Shown: piece after piece, positions 37,268-47,290 of the stretch
How the letters are laid out: every line of letters starts with the position of its first letter
Numbering within the stretch: the stretch's first letter is position 1
Virus record (IMG/VR): IMGVR_UViG_3300027816_002956
Coordinates: 1 to 62,651 of that record
Reading direction: 5' to 3' (one strand)
Length of the DNA: 62,651 nt
From: a virus
The notes under the pieces: generated by a model
The model's input: the letters and a program-made list of their open reading frames with translations, nothing else
The model's database searches: none
Told to the model about the DNA's origin: nothing
Position numbers and translations under genes: made by a program

Positions 37268-40200
37268 TGACAATAATTCAGATAAAGTATTCAACAGCGA
37301 ATACTGAACCAGCTAATGGACAACTATCTGCTGGAGAATTAGCTTACTCTGAAGTATCTAAAAAATTATTTATTGGTAATGATTTTGGTACTGCCAATGT
37401 TATTGGTGGCCAAAAATATATTGACCTTCTTGAATCAAATACTTCTTTTGCATCACCTGGTGCAATTGTAATTCGTGATTCTCAAGGTTCTTTTTTTGGA
37501 AATGTAATTACAGCCAATTCTTTTGTTGGTAATCTTGCTGGAAATTTAGATGGTAATGCTGCAACAGCTTCACGACTAGCAAATAACTTTACAATTACAT
37601 TGACTGGTAATGCAAACGGTAATGTAAGTCTCGATGGTTCTTCAAATGTAACTTTAAATGTTACACTTGTAAATACATCGGTTACAAGTGGTTCATACGG
37701 CAATACAAGATTTATTCCTACATTTACTGTTGGATCAGATGGTCGTATTACAGGCGTAACAAATGTCGCTATAGACTTTCCAGATTCAGCCGACTTTTCT
37801 CAAGATTCTTATAATCAAGCAAACTCTGCATATGCACATGCTAATGCAGCTTATCAAACTGCTAACACAGCAATTTACTCTAATGCACATTCTAATGCAT
37901 CATTTAATGTAGCAAATTTAGCTTTAACTACTGCAAATTCAGCATCTTCATATGCAAATAGTGGTTTTGCGGTAGCTAATGTTGCAAATATTAACGCAAT
38001 TTCGGCATCATCTTATGCCAATTCAGCATATCAAACAGCCAATTCTGCAAGTTCGTATGCAAATAGTGCCTTTATGGCCGCAAATACAGGATTATTATCA
38101 TTCAATACTGCAAATGCGGCTTTTAATACTGCAAATACAGCATTAACTACTTCTATTAATACTGCTTTATTGTTAGTAGAAATATTTGCTAATGTCACTT
38201 CGACCGAAGAATCTATTGCAACAGCTGGCAGATATGCTAATTCAGCTTATCGACATGCAAATGCTTCATTTAATACGGCAAATACTAAGTTTAATACTTC
38301 TGGTGGTACAATTTCAGGTGATGTTAATGTTACTGGTAATCTTACAGTTACAGGAAATGTAACTTATGTAGCAACAAATCAATTGAATTTAGGTGATGCA
38401 GTTATAACTTTAAATGCAGATTTAGGACAAGCTGCTTTACCAACAGAAGATGCTGGTATAGAAATAGAACGTGGTAGGTATCAAAATTCTTCCATACTTT
38501 GGAACGAAACTTTAGACCGGTGGCAGTTTACTGATAATGTTTCAACAAGTAACATAGGTTCGGCTGCGGCTGAAGTCTATGCTAATGCGGCTTATGATGC
38601 CGCCAATGCTGCATATGCTTTTGCTGGTCAAGCGACTATTGCTGTTTCAGGTTCAGCTTTAGCTGCTAACGCTGCGGGGTCATATGCTAATGCGGCATTT
38701 TTAAGAGCCAACGCTGCATTTAGTGGTACAACTGGAACACATTCTAATTCTGCATATGCTCATGCTAATGCAGCTTTTGCGGCGGCAAATTCTGCAACAC
38801 CTCAAGCCGTTCAATCAGCTTTTGATAAAGCCAATTCTGCTTTTGATGCTGCAAATAATGCTTTTATTGCAGGTGGTCAAATTGCAGGATCATATGCTAA
38901 CTCAGCATACATTCAAGCCAATGCTGCTTTTAATCGTGCTAATTCTGCCAATAACTTAGTATTAGAAACCAGAACACATGCTAATTCTGCATTTAGTGAA
39001 GCAAATAATGCTACGTTGATTGGTCTTGCTGCTTTTGCTCTTGCAAATAGTATTCAGTTTTCTCAAGGTACTGAAATTGCAACATATGCTTGGGTCAATA
39101 GTAATGCAGCTTATAATCATGCAAACGGAGCTTTTGTACAAGCTAATACCGCTAATGTACAATCTGTAGTATCGGGAATATATGCTAATGCCGCATTTGC
39201 TTTAGCTAATACAAAGTTTAATAACTCTGGTGGTACGATCTCTGGTGATGTGGTTGTTTCAGGTAATTTACGTGTAGATGGAGATAGAGCACAATTTTTC
39301 GTTTCTTCTATTTCCATTGAAGATAACTTAATTGATATTGCAACAGATCAAACTGGCGCACCATCATTAAATTCAGGCATTCGAGTTATTCGTGGTGATG
39401 AATCGCCAGTTTTATTACGTTGGAATGAATCCAACGATTATTGGCAGTTTACAAATGATGGTATATCATATTCAAATATAGGTTCTTATGCAGCCGAATC
39501 GTATGCCAACTCTGCATTTGGTGTTGCAAATACCGCCAATGCACATTCAATCTCTGCATTTAGTTTAGCAAATACAGTAAATGCAATCGCACAGGCCGCA
39601 TATGATACTGCTAACAACGCTGGTAGTAGTGCAATCTTACAAGCAGCTTTTAATACTGCTAACTCTGCTGGTTCATATGCAAATGGAGCTTTTGGTGCCG
39701 CAAATTCTGCTGGATCATTTGCAAACTCCGCACTAGGTGCCGCAACTACCGCAGATCAACGTGCTGTAACTGCTGGTGTATTTGCTAATGCTGCATTTGA
39801 AATTGCTAATGTTTCAAACGAAAAAGCTGCATCAGGTTATAGACACGCAAACGCATCTTTCAATTGGGCAAATTCTGCTTACAATGCAGCCAATTCTAAA
39901 CTTGATTTAAGTGGTGGTACTCTGACAGGACCATTGACTGTACAGGGTGGTGTGACCATCGTTGGTGGTTTACTGTATGCAAATTCAAGTACTGTAATTC
40001 TTGCAGACAATATCATAACTCTTAACGCTGCAATTGATCAGGCATCAGCACCTGCATTTAATGCTGGTATTGAAGTTGATCGTGGTACTTCAGATAATGT
40101 TGCTTTTATTTGGAATGAATCTGATGATCATTGGCAGTTTACAAATGATGGTACAAATTATATAAATGTCGCTTCTGAGGCTGCTGAATTCTATGCTAAC

Positions 40201-41019
40201 TCTGCATTTTCAAAAGGAAATGCTGCAGCTTCACACGCAACATCCGCATACGATCAGGCAAACTTATCAACAACCATAGTTCAATCGGCTTTCAATAAAG
40301 CAAACACAGGTAATATAACCGCTCAAGCTGCTTTCGATAGAGCAAATTCTGCATATGATTTGGCAAATGGAAAAAGTACCTTCTACTTCAGTTCATTCCC
40401 ACCAGGTAGTGCCAATGAAGGTGACCGTTGGATTGATGCTGATTTAGGACAAGAATTTATCTATGTGAACGATGGTGATTCTCTGCAATGGATTGAACTA
40501 TCAGCCTTTGTTGATCAGAATTTAGTAGATGATAACATTTACTATGTTTTAGGAAGTGATGATGCTGGTAGTGATTTGAATACCGTACAAAGTATTTTCG
40601 GTGTTGCTGTCAATCTGGCTGCTAATACGGTATATGAATTTGAAGCATCATTCGCACTAAAGAAAACTGGTGGTACTAATTCACACAGTTTAGGTCTTGG
40701 TTTTGCAGGTTCTATTGGTGTAAATCATATACTATATCATGTAACTCATACAAGTTCTGCATTGAATAGTCCATCAACACCAACCTTAATTATGATAAAT
40801 ACCGTATCAAACACGACAGTTTCATCGAATACCAATGTGGATAACCACAATGTGTTCTTGAAAGGAATGATTTCTGTTGGATCCGCAGGTAGTTTTGTGC
40901 CGCAATATAGATTATCGGATGCACCTGGCGCCGCATTTAGCACTTTGGCTGGATCATATTTTAAAATGGAACCAGTAGGTTCATCTAATACAAACATAAA
41001 CGTAGGATCTTGGTCTTAA
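37267..41019 (+). CDS. Very long tail fibre with Asn/Ala heptads (1250 residues)
   Basis: The N-terminus (IQIKYSTANTEPANGQLSAG, ELAYSEVSKKLFIGN) is a common virion-anchor segment of marine phage fibres. Ala/Asn heptads occupy residues about 180-350, 440-660 and 740-890. Three beta modules of the GGTISGDVNVTGNLTVTGNV kind interrupt them, each followed by an IEIERG/IRVIRGDE segment and a WNE-DRWQFT box. The C-terminal 230 residues (GSANEGDRWIDADLGQEFIY, then a beta-rich domain) probably form the receptor-facing head. The heptads fit a trimeric coiled coil. Confidence 0.85.
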   Translation: MTIIQIKYSTANTEPANGQLSAGELAYSEVSKKLFIGNDFGTANVIGGQKYIDLLESNTSFASPGAIVIRDSQGSFFGNVITANSFVGNLAGNLDGNAATASRLANNFTITLTGNANGNVSLDGSSNVTLNVTLVNTSVTSGSYGNTRFIPTFTVGSDGRITGVTNVAIDFPDSADFSQDSYNQANSAYAHANAAYQTANTAIYSNAHSNASFNVANLALTTANSASSYANSGFAVANVANINAISASSYANSAYQTANSASSYANSAFMAANTGLLSFNTANAAFNTANTALTTSINTALLLVEIFANVTSTEESIATAGRYANSAYRHANASFNTANTKFNTSGGTISGDVNVTGNLTVTGNVTYVATNQLNLGDAVITLNADLGQAALPTEDAGIEIERGRYQNSSILWNETLDRWQFTDNVSTSNIGSAAAEVYANAAYDAANAAYAFAGQATIAVSGSALAANAAGSYANAAFLRANAAFSGTTGTHSNSAYAHANAAFAAANSATPQAVQSAFDKANSAFDAANNAFIAGGQIAGSYANSAYIQANAAFNRANSANNLVLETRTHANSAFSEANNATLIGLAAFALANSIQFSQGTEIATYAWVNSNAAYNHANGAFVQANTANVQSVVSGIYANAAFALANTKFNNSGGTISGDVVVSGNLRVDGDRAQFFVSSISIEDNLIDIATDQTGAPSLNSGIRVIRGDESPVLLRWNESNDYWQFTNDGISYSNIGSYAAESYANSAFGVANTANAHSISAFSLANTVNAIAQAAYDTANNAGSSAILQAAFNTANSAGSYANGAFGAANSAGSFANSALGAATTADQRAVTAGVFANAAFEIANVSNEKAASGYRHANASFNWANSAYNAANSKLDLSGGTLTGPLTVQGGVTIVGGLLYANSSTVILADNIITLNAAIDQASAPAFNAGIEVDRGTSDNVAFIWNESDDHWQFTNDGTNYINVASEAAEFYANSAFSKGNAAASHATSAYDQANLSTTIVQSAFNKANTGNITAQAAFDRANSAYDLANGKSTFYFSSFPPGSANEGDRWIDADLGQEFIYVNDGDSLQWIELSAFVDQNLVDDNIYYVLGSDDAGSDLNTVQSIFGVAVNLAANTVYEFEASFALKKTGGTNSHSLGLGFAGSIGVNHILYHVTHTSSALNSPSTPTLIMINTVSNTTVSSNTNVDNHNVFLKGMISVGSAGSFVPQYRLSDAPGAAFSTLAGSYFKMEPVGSSNTNINVGSWS
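37800..40350 (+). repeat. Heptad-coding repeat blocks in the 1250-residue fibre
   Basis: Units such as SYANSAF, HANAAFN and AANSA occur dozens of times in three blocks, separated by two beta modules. The same DNA words recur in six other fibre genes of this window. Confidence 0.85.
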
Positions 41020-41036
41020 AATAACGAGAGAAAAAT

Positions 41037-42959
41037 ATGCCAACAATTAATTTTCCAACCGGTCCAACCCTAAATGACGAATATTCCTTCGGTGGTAAAA
41101 CGTGGAAGTATAACGGTACTGCATGGGAATTAATTTCTACCGGTGTAACCTCAACAATACGACTACATGCAAATGCAGCCTTTGAAGCGGCCAATACCGC
41201 AGATCAAAAAGGAGTAAGTGCAGGTAGTTACGCAAATAGTGCCTTTACTAAGGCCAATAGTGCAACTACTTTAGCGCAAGCTGCGTTTGATGCAGCTAAC
41301 GTTGGTGCGAGTGTCGTTGCAGCTGCGGCTTTTAATGCGGCAAATTTAGCTTCTTCTAATGCGGCTAGTGCTAGTTCATATGCAAATAGTGCTTTCTTAG
41401 CCGCAAATACAGCCGATCAAAGAGCAGTAACTTCTGGATCATACGCTAATTCAGCATTTGGTGTTGCCAACTCAGCATCTTCATATGCAAATGGTGCCTT
41501 TGCAGCTGCCAATACAGCTGATCAAAGAGCAGTAACTTCTGGTGACTATGCTAACTCAGCTTTTGGTGTTGCCAACTCAGCATCTTCATACGCCAATGGT
41601 GCCTTTGCAGCTGCTAATACCGCAGACCAAAGAGCAGTAACATCAGGTACATATGCCAATGCGGCCTTTGCTGCTGCCAATACAGCAGATCAGAAAGCAA
41701 CTTCAGCGGGATCATATGCTAATGGTGCTTTTGCTGAAGCCAATCTTAAATTTAATACTTCTGGTGGTACAATCTCTGGTGATGTAACGATTACTGGTAA
41801 CTTAACAGTTGAAGGCAATACTTTAATTGTTAATGTATCTACATTGGCTGTTGAAGATTCATTAATTCAATTAGCTCGCAATAACATTTCTGATGCAGTA
41901 GACATTGGTTTCTTAGGCCACTATGATGCTGGTTCTGGTAATGTTCATGCTGGTCTTATTCGCCGAGCAGCTGACGATAAATTCTATCTCTTTGAAAATT
42001 TACCAACAGAAACATTAACAAATGTTGTTGATGTTGCTAATGCTTCAATTGCAACAATTTATGCAAATGTAATTGCAACATCTATTTTATTAAGAGATAA
42101 TGATCCATTAACACAAGCAAACGCCGCTTTTGCAGCTGCCAATGTTGCTGATCAAAGAGCAGTTACATCTGGATCATATGCGAATAGTGCCTATGCAGCT
42201 GCTAATACCGCAGATGAGAAAGCAACTTCGGCAGGATCATATGCTAATGGTGCTTTCTTAGCGGCTAATACCGCAGACCAAAGAGCAGTAACATCAGGTA
42301 CATATGCCAATGCATCCTTTGATGTTGCTAATTCGGCGTCTAGTTATGCTAACGGTGCATTTTCAGCTGCTAATACAGCTGATCAACGAGCAGTAACATC
42401 AGGTACATATGCTAACTCAGCATTTTCTGCGGCTAATTCTGCCAGCTCATATGCAAATGGAGCGTTTCTCGCTGCTAATACCGCAGACCAAAGAGCGGTA
42501 ACTTCAGGTGATTATGCAAATTCTGCTTACGCATGGGCAAATGCGGCTTACAATGCTGCGAATAATGCGTTTACTGCTGGTGGCACAATCGCAGGTTCTT
42601 ATGCTAACTCTGCGTTTATTAAGGCCAACTCTGCATTTGATGCTGCAAACTCTGCTGCTTCTAATGCTGCAAGTGCTTCAAGTTATGCTAATGGTGCCTT
42701 TGCAGCCGCTAATACTGCTGACCAACGTGCAGTAACAAGTGGAACATATGCTAATGCTGCATATCAAACTGCCAATTCAGCATCTTCATATGCTAACGGT
42801 GCTTTTGCATCTGCTAATAGTAAAGTTAGATTCTACTACCAAGATACTCCGCCAAGTGGAGTTAACGCAGGAGATCAATGGTATGAATCTGATTCAGCAA
42901 TTTTATTCACTTACATAAATGATGGTGATACTTCGCAATGGGTACAAGTTAGTCTGTAA
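41037..42959 (+). CDS. Tail fibre, Asn/Ala heptads, INFPTGP N-terminus
   Basis: The 640-residue protein opens with INFPTGPTLNDEYSFGGKTW and KYNGTAWELIS, a module shared with the next gene and present in many phage fibres. Heptads (SYANGAF, AAANTAD, QRAVTSG, i.e. 21-residue units) occupy about 40-235 and 355-600. The central beta module (about 240-350) has ISGDVTITGNLTVEGNTLIV and DIGFLGHYDAGSGNVHAGLI. The C-terminus ends in PSGVNAGDQWYESDSAILF. The start follows ACGAGAGAAAAAT. Confidence 0.83.
   Translation: MPTINFPTGPTLNDEYSFGGKTWKYNGTAWELISTGVTSTIRLHANAAFEAANTADQKGVSAGSYANSAFTKANSATTLAQAAFDAANVGASVVAAAAFNAANLASSNAASASSYANSAFLAANTADQRAVTSGSYANSAFGVANSASSYANGAFAAANTADQRAVTSGDYANSAFGVANSASSYANGAFAAANTADQRAVTSGTYANAAFAAANTADQKATSAGSYANGAFAEANLKFNTSGGTISGDVTITGNLTVEGNTLIVNVSTLAVEDSLIQLARNNISDAVDIGFLGHYDAGSGNVHAGLIRRAADDKFYLFENLPTETLTNVVDVANASIATIYANVIATSILLRDNDPLTQANAAFAAANVADQRAVTSGSYANSAYAAANTADEKATSAGSYANGAFLAANTADQRAVTSGTYANASFDVANSASSYANGAFSAANTADQRAVTSGTYANSAFSAANSASSYANGAFLAANTADQRAVTSGDYANSAYAWANAAYNAANNAFTAGGTIAGSYANSAFIKANSAFDAANSAASNAASASSYANGAFAAANTADQRAVTSGTYANAAYQTANSASSYANGAFASANSKVRFYYQDTPPSGVNAGDQWYESDSAILFTYINDGDTSQWVQVSL
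41160..42830 (+). repeat. 21-residue (63-base) heptad repeats in the 640-residue fibre
   Basis: The unit SYANGAF-AAANTAD-QRAVTSG recurs many times with near-identical DNA, on both sides of the central beta module (about 41750-42110). Confidence 0.85.
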
Positions 42960-42988
42960 CGGACTAATTGAAGGGTGTGTGTTAGATA

Positions 42989-45004
42989 ATGCCAAGTATA
43001 AACTTTCCTACAAGTCCAGCTTTAAACGACCAGTATTCGTTTGAAGGTAAAACCTGGACTTATAATGGAACAGCATGGGTATTAACATCTAGTCCTACAA
43101 CGATTAGATTGGATTCGGCTTTCTCTAAAGCCAATGGTGCCTATCTTCATGCAAATGCGGCATTTGATACTGCCAATAATTCTAATGGTGTTCTTGCACT
43201 ATCTACAGCAAATTCTGCCTTAAACTTATCTTCTTTTGCGGCAAATACTGCAAACGCAGCCTCAAATACTGCAAACATCGCTAATAATACTGCGAACGTA
43301 GCAATACTAGTTGCTCATACAGCAAATGTTACGGCTCAAATAGCATATACACATGCAAATGCATCATTTAATGCTGCAAATTTATCTTTTACTAATAGTG
43401 TAGTTGCTGAATCATTTGCCGCTGAAGCATTGAGTGGAGTATATTTTGCTTTTACTCATGCAAACTCAGCATATGACAAAGCAAATTCTGCAAATGTACT
43501 AGCACAAGCTGCCTTTAATGCAGCTAATACTGGTGCTCCAGATTCTTGGGCTAGAAGTTCTGCTAATTCAGCATCTTCATATGCTAATGGAGCTTTCACC
43601 AAAGCCAATTCTGCAAATGTATTGGCTCAAGCTGCTTTTGATGCAGCCAATAATGCAACTGATACATGGGTAAGAAATGCTACAAATGCGGCCAGTTCTT
43701 ATGCCAACTCGGCATATCAAACTGCTAATAGTGGTTCATCTTATGCTAATGGTGCCTTTGCGGCAGCTAACACAAAATATAGTTCTTCTGGTGGTACAAT
43801 CTCTGGTGATGTAACGATTACAGGTAATTTAACGATTGAAGGTAATACAGTAATAGTTAATGTGTCTACATTGGCTGTTGAAGATTCTTTAATACAACTT
43901 GCAAAAAATAATACTTCAGATGCAGTAGACATTGGATTTTTAGGGCATTATAATACTGGTTCTGGTAATATTCATACAGGTCTTATTCGGCATGCTTCAG
44001 ATGATACTTATTATTTGTTTGATAATTATCCAATTGAACCAACTACAAATGTAATTGATACTTCAAATGCTCAATTTAGAATTGCAACACTTAAAGCAAA
44101 TTTAATCTCTGATGTTTTAACCATACGTGGTTATGATCCCCTAAATCATGCAAATAATGCTTATCAAGCGGCTAACTCTGCTGGTTCTTATGCAAATTCA
44201 GCCTTTGAAGCTGCCAATAATGCTACAGATACTTGGGTAAGACAAGCTGCCAATTCAGCATCTTCATATGCTAACGGTGCTTTTGCAGCCGCAAACGTTG
44301 CGGATCAACGAGCTTTAACTTCTGGATCTTATGCAAATAGTTCTTACCTTCATGCAAATGCAGCCTTCAATGCAGCTAATAATGCTACTGACAGTTGGGT
44401 AAGAGATGCGGCTAATAGTGCTAGTTCTTACGCTAACGGTGCTTTTGCAGCCGCCAATACGGCCGATCAAAGAGCAGTAACATCTGGTTCTTATGCGAAT
44501 AGTTCTTTCTTAAAAGCTAATTCTGCAAACGTATTGGCTCAGGCTGCTTTTGATGCAGCTAATAATGCTGTAGATACTTGGGTTCGTGATGCTGCAAATA
44601 GTGCTTCTAGTTACGCTAACGGTGCATTTACAAAAGCCAATTCTTCAAATGTTTTGGCTCAGGCTGCTTTTGATGCAGCCAATAATGCTACAGATACTTG
44701 GGTAAGACAAGCTGCCAATTCAGCATCTAGTTATGCAAATGGTGCCTTCGCAGTTGCTAATACAGCCGACCAAAAAGCAGTCACATCGGGCACTTATGCT
44801 AATGCTTCTTATATTCACGCTAATGCTGCTTTCAATGCGGCCAACACGGCAGTATCAGGTACAATAGATGTATATGCAAGAAATCATGCAAATGCCGCAT
44901 ATGATAAAGCTAATACGGCACCAACCCCTGTAAGCGGTATTTTTGATTACGGATTAGTAACAGAAGTAACAAGTTATACAGCTTACGATTATGGAACACT
45001 ATAA
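42989..45004 (+). CDS. Tail fibre paralogous to the preceding gene
   Basis: The 671-residue protein shares its N-terminal module (INFPTSPALNDQYSFEGKTW) and its central beta module (GDVTITGNLTIEGNTVIVNV, DIGFLGHYNTGSGNIHTGLI) with the fibre at 41037. The heptads are richer in DTWVRNAANSASSYANGAF units. The C-terminus is different and short: FDYGLVTEVTSYTAYDYGTL, a stretch with no recognisable tip domain. Gene duplication with replacement of the tip is the likely origin. The start follows GAAGGG. Confidence 0.83.
   Translation: MPSINFPTSPALNDQYSFEGKTWTYNGTAWVLTSSPTTIRLDSAFSKANGAYLHANAAFDTANNSNGVLALSTANSALNLSSFAANTANAASNTANIANNTANVAILVAHTANVTAQIAYTHANASFNAANLSFTNSVVAESFAAEALSGVYFAFTHANSAYDKANSANVLAQAAFNAANTGAPDSWARSSANSASSYANGAFTKANSANVLAQAAFDAANNATDTWVRNATNAASSYANSAYQTANSGSSYANGAFAAANTKYSSSGGTISGDVTITGNLTIEGNTVIVNVSTLAVEDSLIQLAKNNTSDAVDIGFLGHYNTGSGNIHTGLIRHASDDTYYLFDNYPIEPTTNVIDTSNAQFRIATLKANLISDVLTIRGYDPLNHANNAYQAANSAGSYANSAFEAANNATDTWVRQAANSASSYANGAFAAANVADQRALTSGSYANSSYLHANAAFNAANNATDSWVRDAANSASSYANGAFAAANTADQRAVTSGSYANSSFLKANSANVLAQAAFDAANNAVDTWVRDAANSASSYANGAFTKANSSNVLAQAAFDAANNATDTWVRQAANSASSYANGAFAVANTADQKAVTSGTYANASYIHANAAFNAANTAVSGTIDVYARNHANAAYDKANTAPTPVSGIFDYGLVTEVTSYTAYDYGTL
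43130..44900 (+). repeat. Heptad-coding repeats in the 671-residue fibre
   Basis: DTWVR-type and SYANGAF-type units alternate; several 40-60 base words match other fibre genes of the window closely. Confidence 0.8.
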
Positions 45005-45007
45005 ATA
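45000..45007 (+). promoter_or_regulatory. Perfect late-promoter-like TATAAATA
   Basis: TATAAATA overlaps the stop of the preceding fibre gene and is followed by GAACT and ATGGCT (45013). It equals the T4 late consensus. With the usual start point the mRNA would begin at about the ATG, and no Shine-Dalgarno sequence is present. Confidence 0.55.
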
Positions 45008-45012
45008 GAACT

Positions 45013-46941
45013 ATGGCTATAACAGTACAACATCGCAGAGGTAATACAGCACAAACCGCATCTTTTACTGGTGCTCTTGCTGAACTTACCGTAGATACAG
45101 ATAAAAAAGTAGTAGTTGTCCATGATGGTACAACTGCTGGTGGATTTGCACTTGCTAGGGAAACAGCAGTAACATCTACTGGTAATTATGCAAATTCTTC
45201 ATACATTCACGCAAATGCAGCTTTTGATTTTGCAAATACATTAGTTGTTTCTGGTGGAGCAATTGATAATACTGCAAGAGCGTTAGCCAATGCAGCACAG
45301 ATTCATGCTCAAGGTGCCTTTGAGTTAGCAAATTCTATAGATTCTTTTGTAACATTTTCAGCAAATGGAACAAACGTTGTTGCTGATGCAAGAAATGATA
45401 CAATCACATTAACACCTGCAAACGGTGTCACTCTATTAGCAAATGCCACAGCAGATGGAATTACATTTGGCCTTACAGAACTTGCACAAGGTAATACAGG
45501 ATCACAAGTTTTCGTTGCACCAAATGGTGATGACAGTAATGACGGTTTAGCATTTAGTAGACCAAAGAGAACGATTCGAGCAGCTATGAATGCTGCAAAA
45601 CCTTTTCAACAAGTTACTATTGCATCTGGCATATATGAGGAAGTTACACCAATTATTGTGCCACAATTCGTTCAAGTAAAAGGTGATGGTGAAAGAACTT
45701 GCGTAATCAAACCTGCAAATACAAGTAAAGATGTATTTTGGGTTAACAATGGATGTTGGATTAGTGGTCTTAAATTTGAAGGGTATTTGGCAAATGGAGT
45801 TGCTTTCCCGGCCGAAACCATTTCTTCGAATACTGCTCAGTCTGGTGGTGCATCAACAATTACACTTGCAACGAGTGAAGAAACATTAAGTGATTATTAT
45901 AAAGATATGGAAATTACCATCACAAGTGGTACAGGTTCCGGTCAAACAAAAACAGTTAGTGCTTATAACGGATCGACAAAAGTTATTACTGCAAATTCTG
46001 CTTGGGCAACACAACCAGATAATACATCGGTATATGCAATTAAGATTCCATTAAGAACATCACCTGCAGCCAATACTGCAAGATGGTCAACATATATTAC
46101 TGCATCACCATATGTTTATGTTTGTTCTTCTGGTACAACAACAGGCACAGGCCTTCGTGTGGATGGTTCAAGAGCAACAGGTAATAAAAGTATGGTGTCT
46201 GCTCAGTTTACACAAATTAATATTGGCGGAAAAGGTTTTCATGTTTCAAATGATGGCTATGCACAGTTGGTTTCCATATATGCAATTTTCTGCGATACTG
46301 GATTCTTAGCAGATAGTGGTGGTACTGCTTCAATGGGTAACTGTAACGTCAACTTTGGTAATAAAGGCTTAGTTGCAAATGGTAAAGGTGCCTTAGCAAT
46401 GTCTGCCACATTTAACGGCGCAACTTCGATAGGATCATTTACAGCCAATCTAAATAATGTGGCAGCAAATACAGACCCTTATTTCAATATTTCTGCCACA
46501 GAACCATATGTTGGTTTAATTGGAATTGTAAATGGTGATACATCAGGAACATATTACTATGTTACAAGTTCAACACCAATTGCTGGTGGTCAAACGATTG
46601 TAACATTTAGAGAATCACTTGATAATGTATTCTCAAACGGAACAACAATTAATTTTTATCAACAAAGTCAACTTAGAGCTTCAGGACAAACTTTTGAATT
46701 TGTTGGTGCAGGAACAAGTTTAAGTACCGCATTACCAAGAAATGGTGGTGTGCCAAATACTCAATTACAAATTATAAGGCAAAATGAAGGTGCTGTGTTC
46801 TGTACATCAACCGATCAAGACGGTAATTTTTTAGTATCAGACTTGACAATTGACCAAGCAACAGGTACAATTTCAGGTACAACATTTTCCAAGAGTTTGT
46901 TTGCTCAGATGACACCATTCATACTTGCACTAGAAGGCTAA
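45013..46941 (+). CDS. Fibre protein with pectate-lyase-like beta-helix
   Basis: The 642-residue protein opens with MAITVQHRRGNTAQTASFTG and ELTVDTDKKVVVVHDGTTAG, a virion-anchor module. After a short heptad region (about 55-110) comes VFVAPNGDDSNDGLAFSRPK, RTIRAAMNAAKPFQQVTIAS, GIYEEVTPIIVP and VKGDGERTCVIKP. This is the start of a right-handed parallel beta-helix as in pectin lyase-like phage proteins. It may bind or degrade polysaccharide; catalytic residues cannot be assigned. Starts without a Shine-Dalgarno sequence. Confidence 0.8.
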   Translation: MAITVQHRRGNTAQTASFTGALAELTVDTDKKVVVVHDGTTAGGFALARETAVTSTGNYANSSYIHANAAFDFANTLVVSGGAIDNTARALANAAQIHAQGAFELANSIDSFVTFSANGTNVVADARNDTITLTPANGVTLLANATADGITFGLTELAQGNTGSQVFVAPNGDDSNDGLAFSRPKRTIRAAMNAAKPFQQVTIASGIYEEVTPIIVPQFVQVKGDGERTCVIKPANTSKDVFWVNNGCWISGLKFEGYLANGVAFPAETISSNTAQSGGASTITLATSEETLSDYYKDMEITITSGTGSGQTKTVSAYNGSTKVITANSAWATQPDNTSVYAIKIPLRTSPAANTARWSTYITASPYVYVCSSGTTTGTGLRVDGSRATGNKSMVSAQFTQINIGGKGFHVSNDGYAQLVSIYAIFCDTGFLADSGGTASMGNCNVNFGNKGLVANGKGALAMSATFNGATSIGSFTANLNNVAANTDPYFNISATEPYVGLIGIVNGDTSGTYYYVTSSTPIAGGQTIVTFRESLDNVFSNGTTINFYQQSQLRASGQTFEFVGAGTSLSTALPRNGGVPNTQLQIIRQNEGAVFCTSTDQDGNFLVSDLTIDQATGTISGTTFSKSLFAQMTPFILALEG

Positions 46942-46944
46942 ATA
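46938..46944 (+). promoter_or_regulatory. Late-promoter-like CTAAATA
   Basis: CTAAATA overlaps the stop of the beta-helix gene and stands four bases before ATGGCA at 46949. Confidence 0.35.
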
Positions 46945-46948
46945 AAAA

Positions 46949-47290
46949 ATGGCACAAAATATTCCTTTAAATACTTTTAAAACCGTTGCATTACCGGTGA
47001 CAACAGTAGCAAATACTGTTTATACATGCCCAGCAGGTGTGACTACTGTTGTTCTTCTTGCTCAAGTTTCTAATATTAATACTTCAAGTACAGTAGATGT
47101 TACTGCTTCACATGTTAGAAATGGTAACACAACAAGATTAATTGCAAACACCGCAATACCTGTTGAGGATGCAGCATCGTTGCTGTTAGGTAAATTAGTT
47201 TTAGAAACAGGTGATGGATTTTCGATTTCAGCAAGTGCAAATGGAAGCGCAGAATTAGCATTATCAATACTAGAAACTTCAAATGGCTAA
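46949..47290 (+). CDS. Small beta-rich virion protein
   Basis: The 113-residue product (NTFKTVALPVTTVANTVYTC, PAGVTTVVLLAQVSNIN, GDGFSISASANGSAELALSI) has a pattern of beta strands found in small virion proteins of marine T4-type phages. It may form a collar or joint between fibres. The last codons overlap the start of the next fibre gene by eight bases. Confidence 0.65.
   Translation: MAQNIPLNTFKTVALPVTTVANTVYTCPAGVTTVVLLAQVSNINTSSTVDVTASHVRNGNTTRLIANTAIPVEDAASLLLGKLVLETGDGFSISASANGSAELALSILETSNG

Noticed and set aside
45013-46941. Active polysaccharide depolymerase
   Set aside because: The beta-helix is supported, but no catalytic residues can be assigned, so only a structural call was made.
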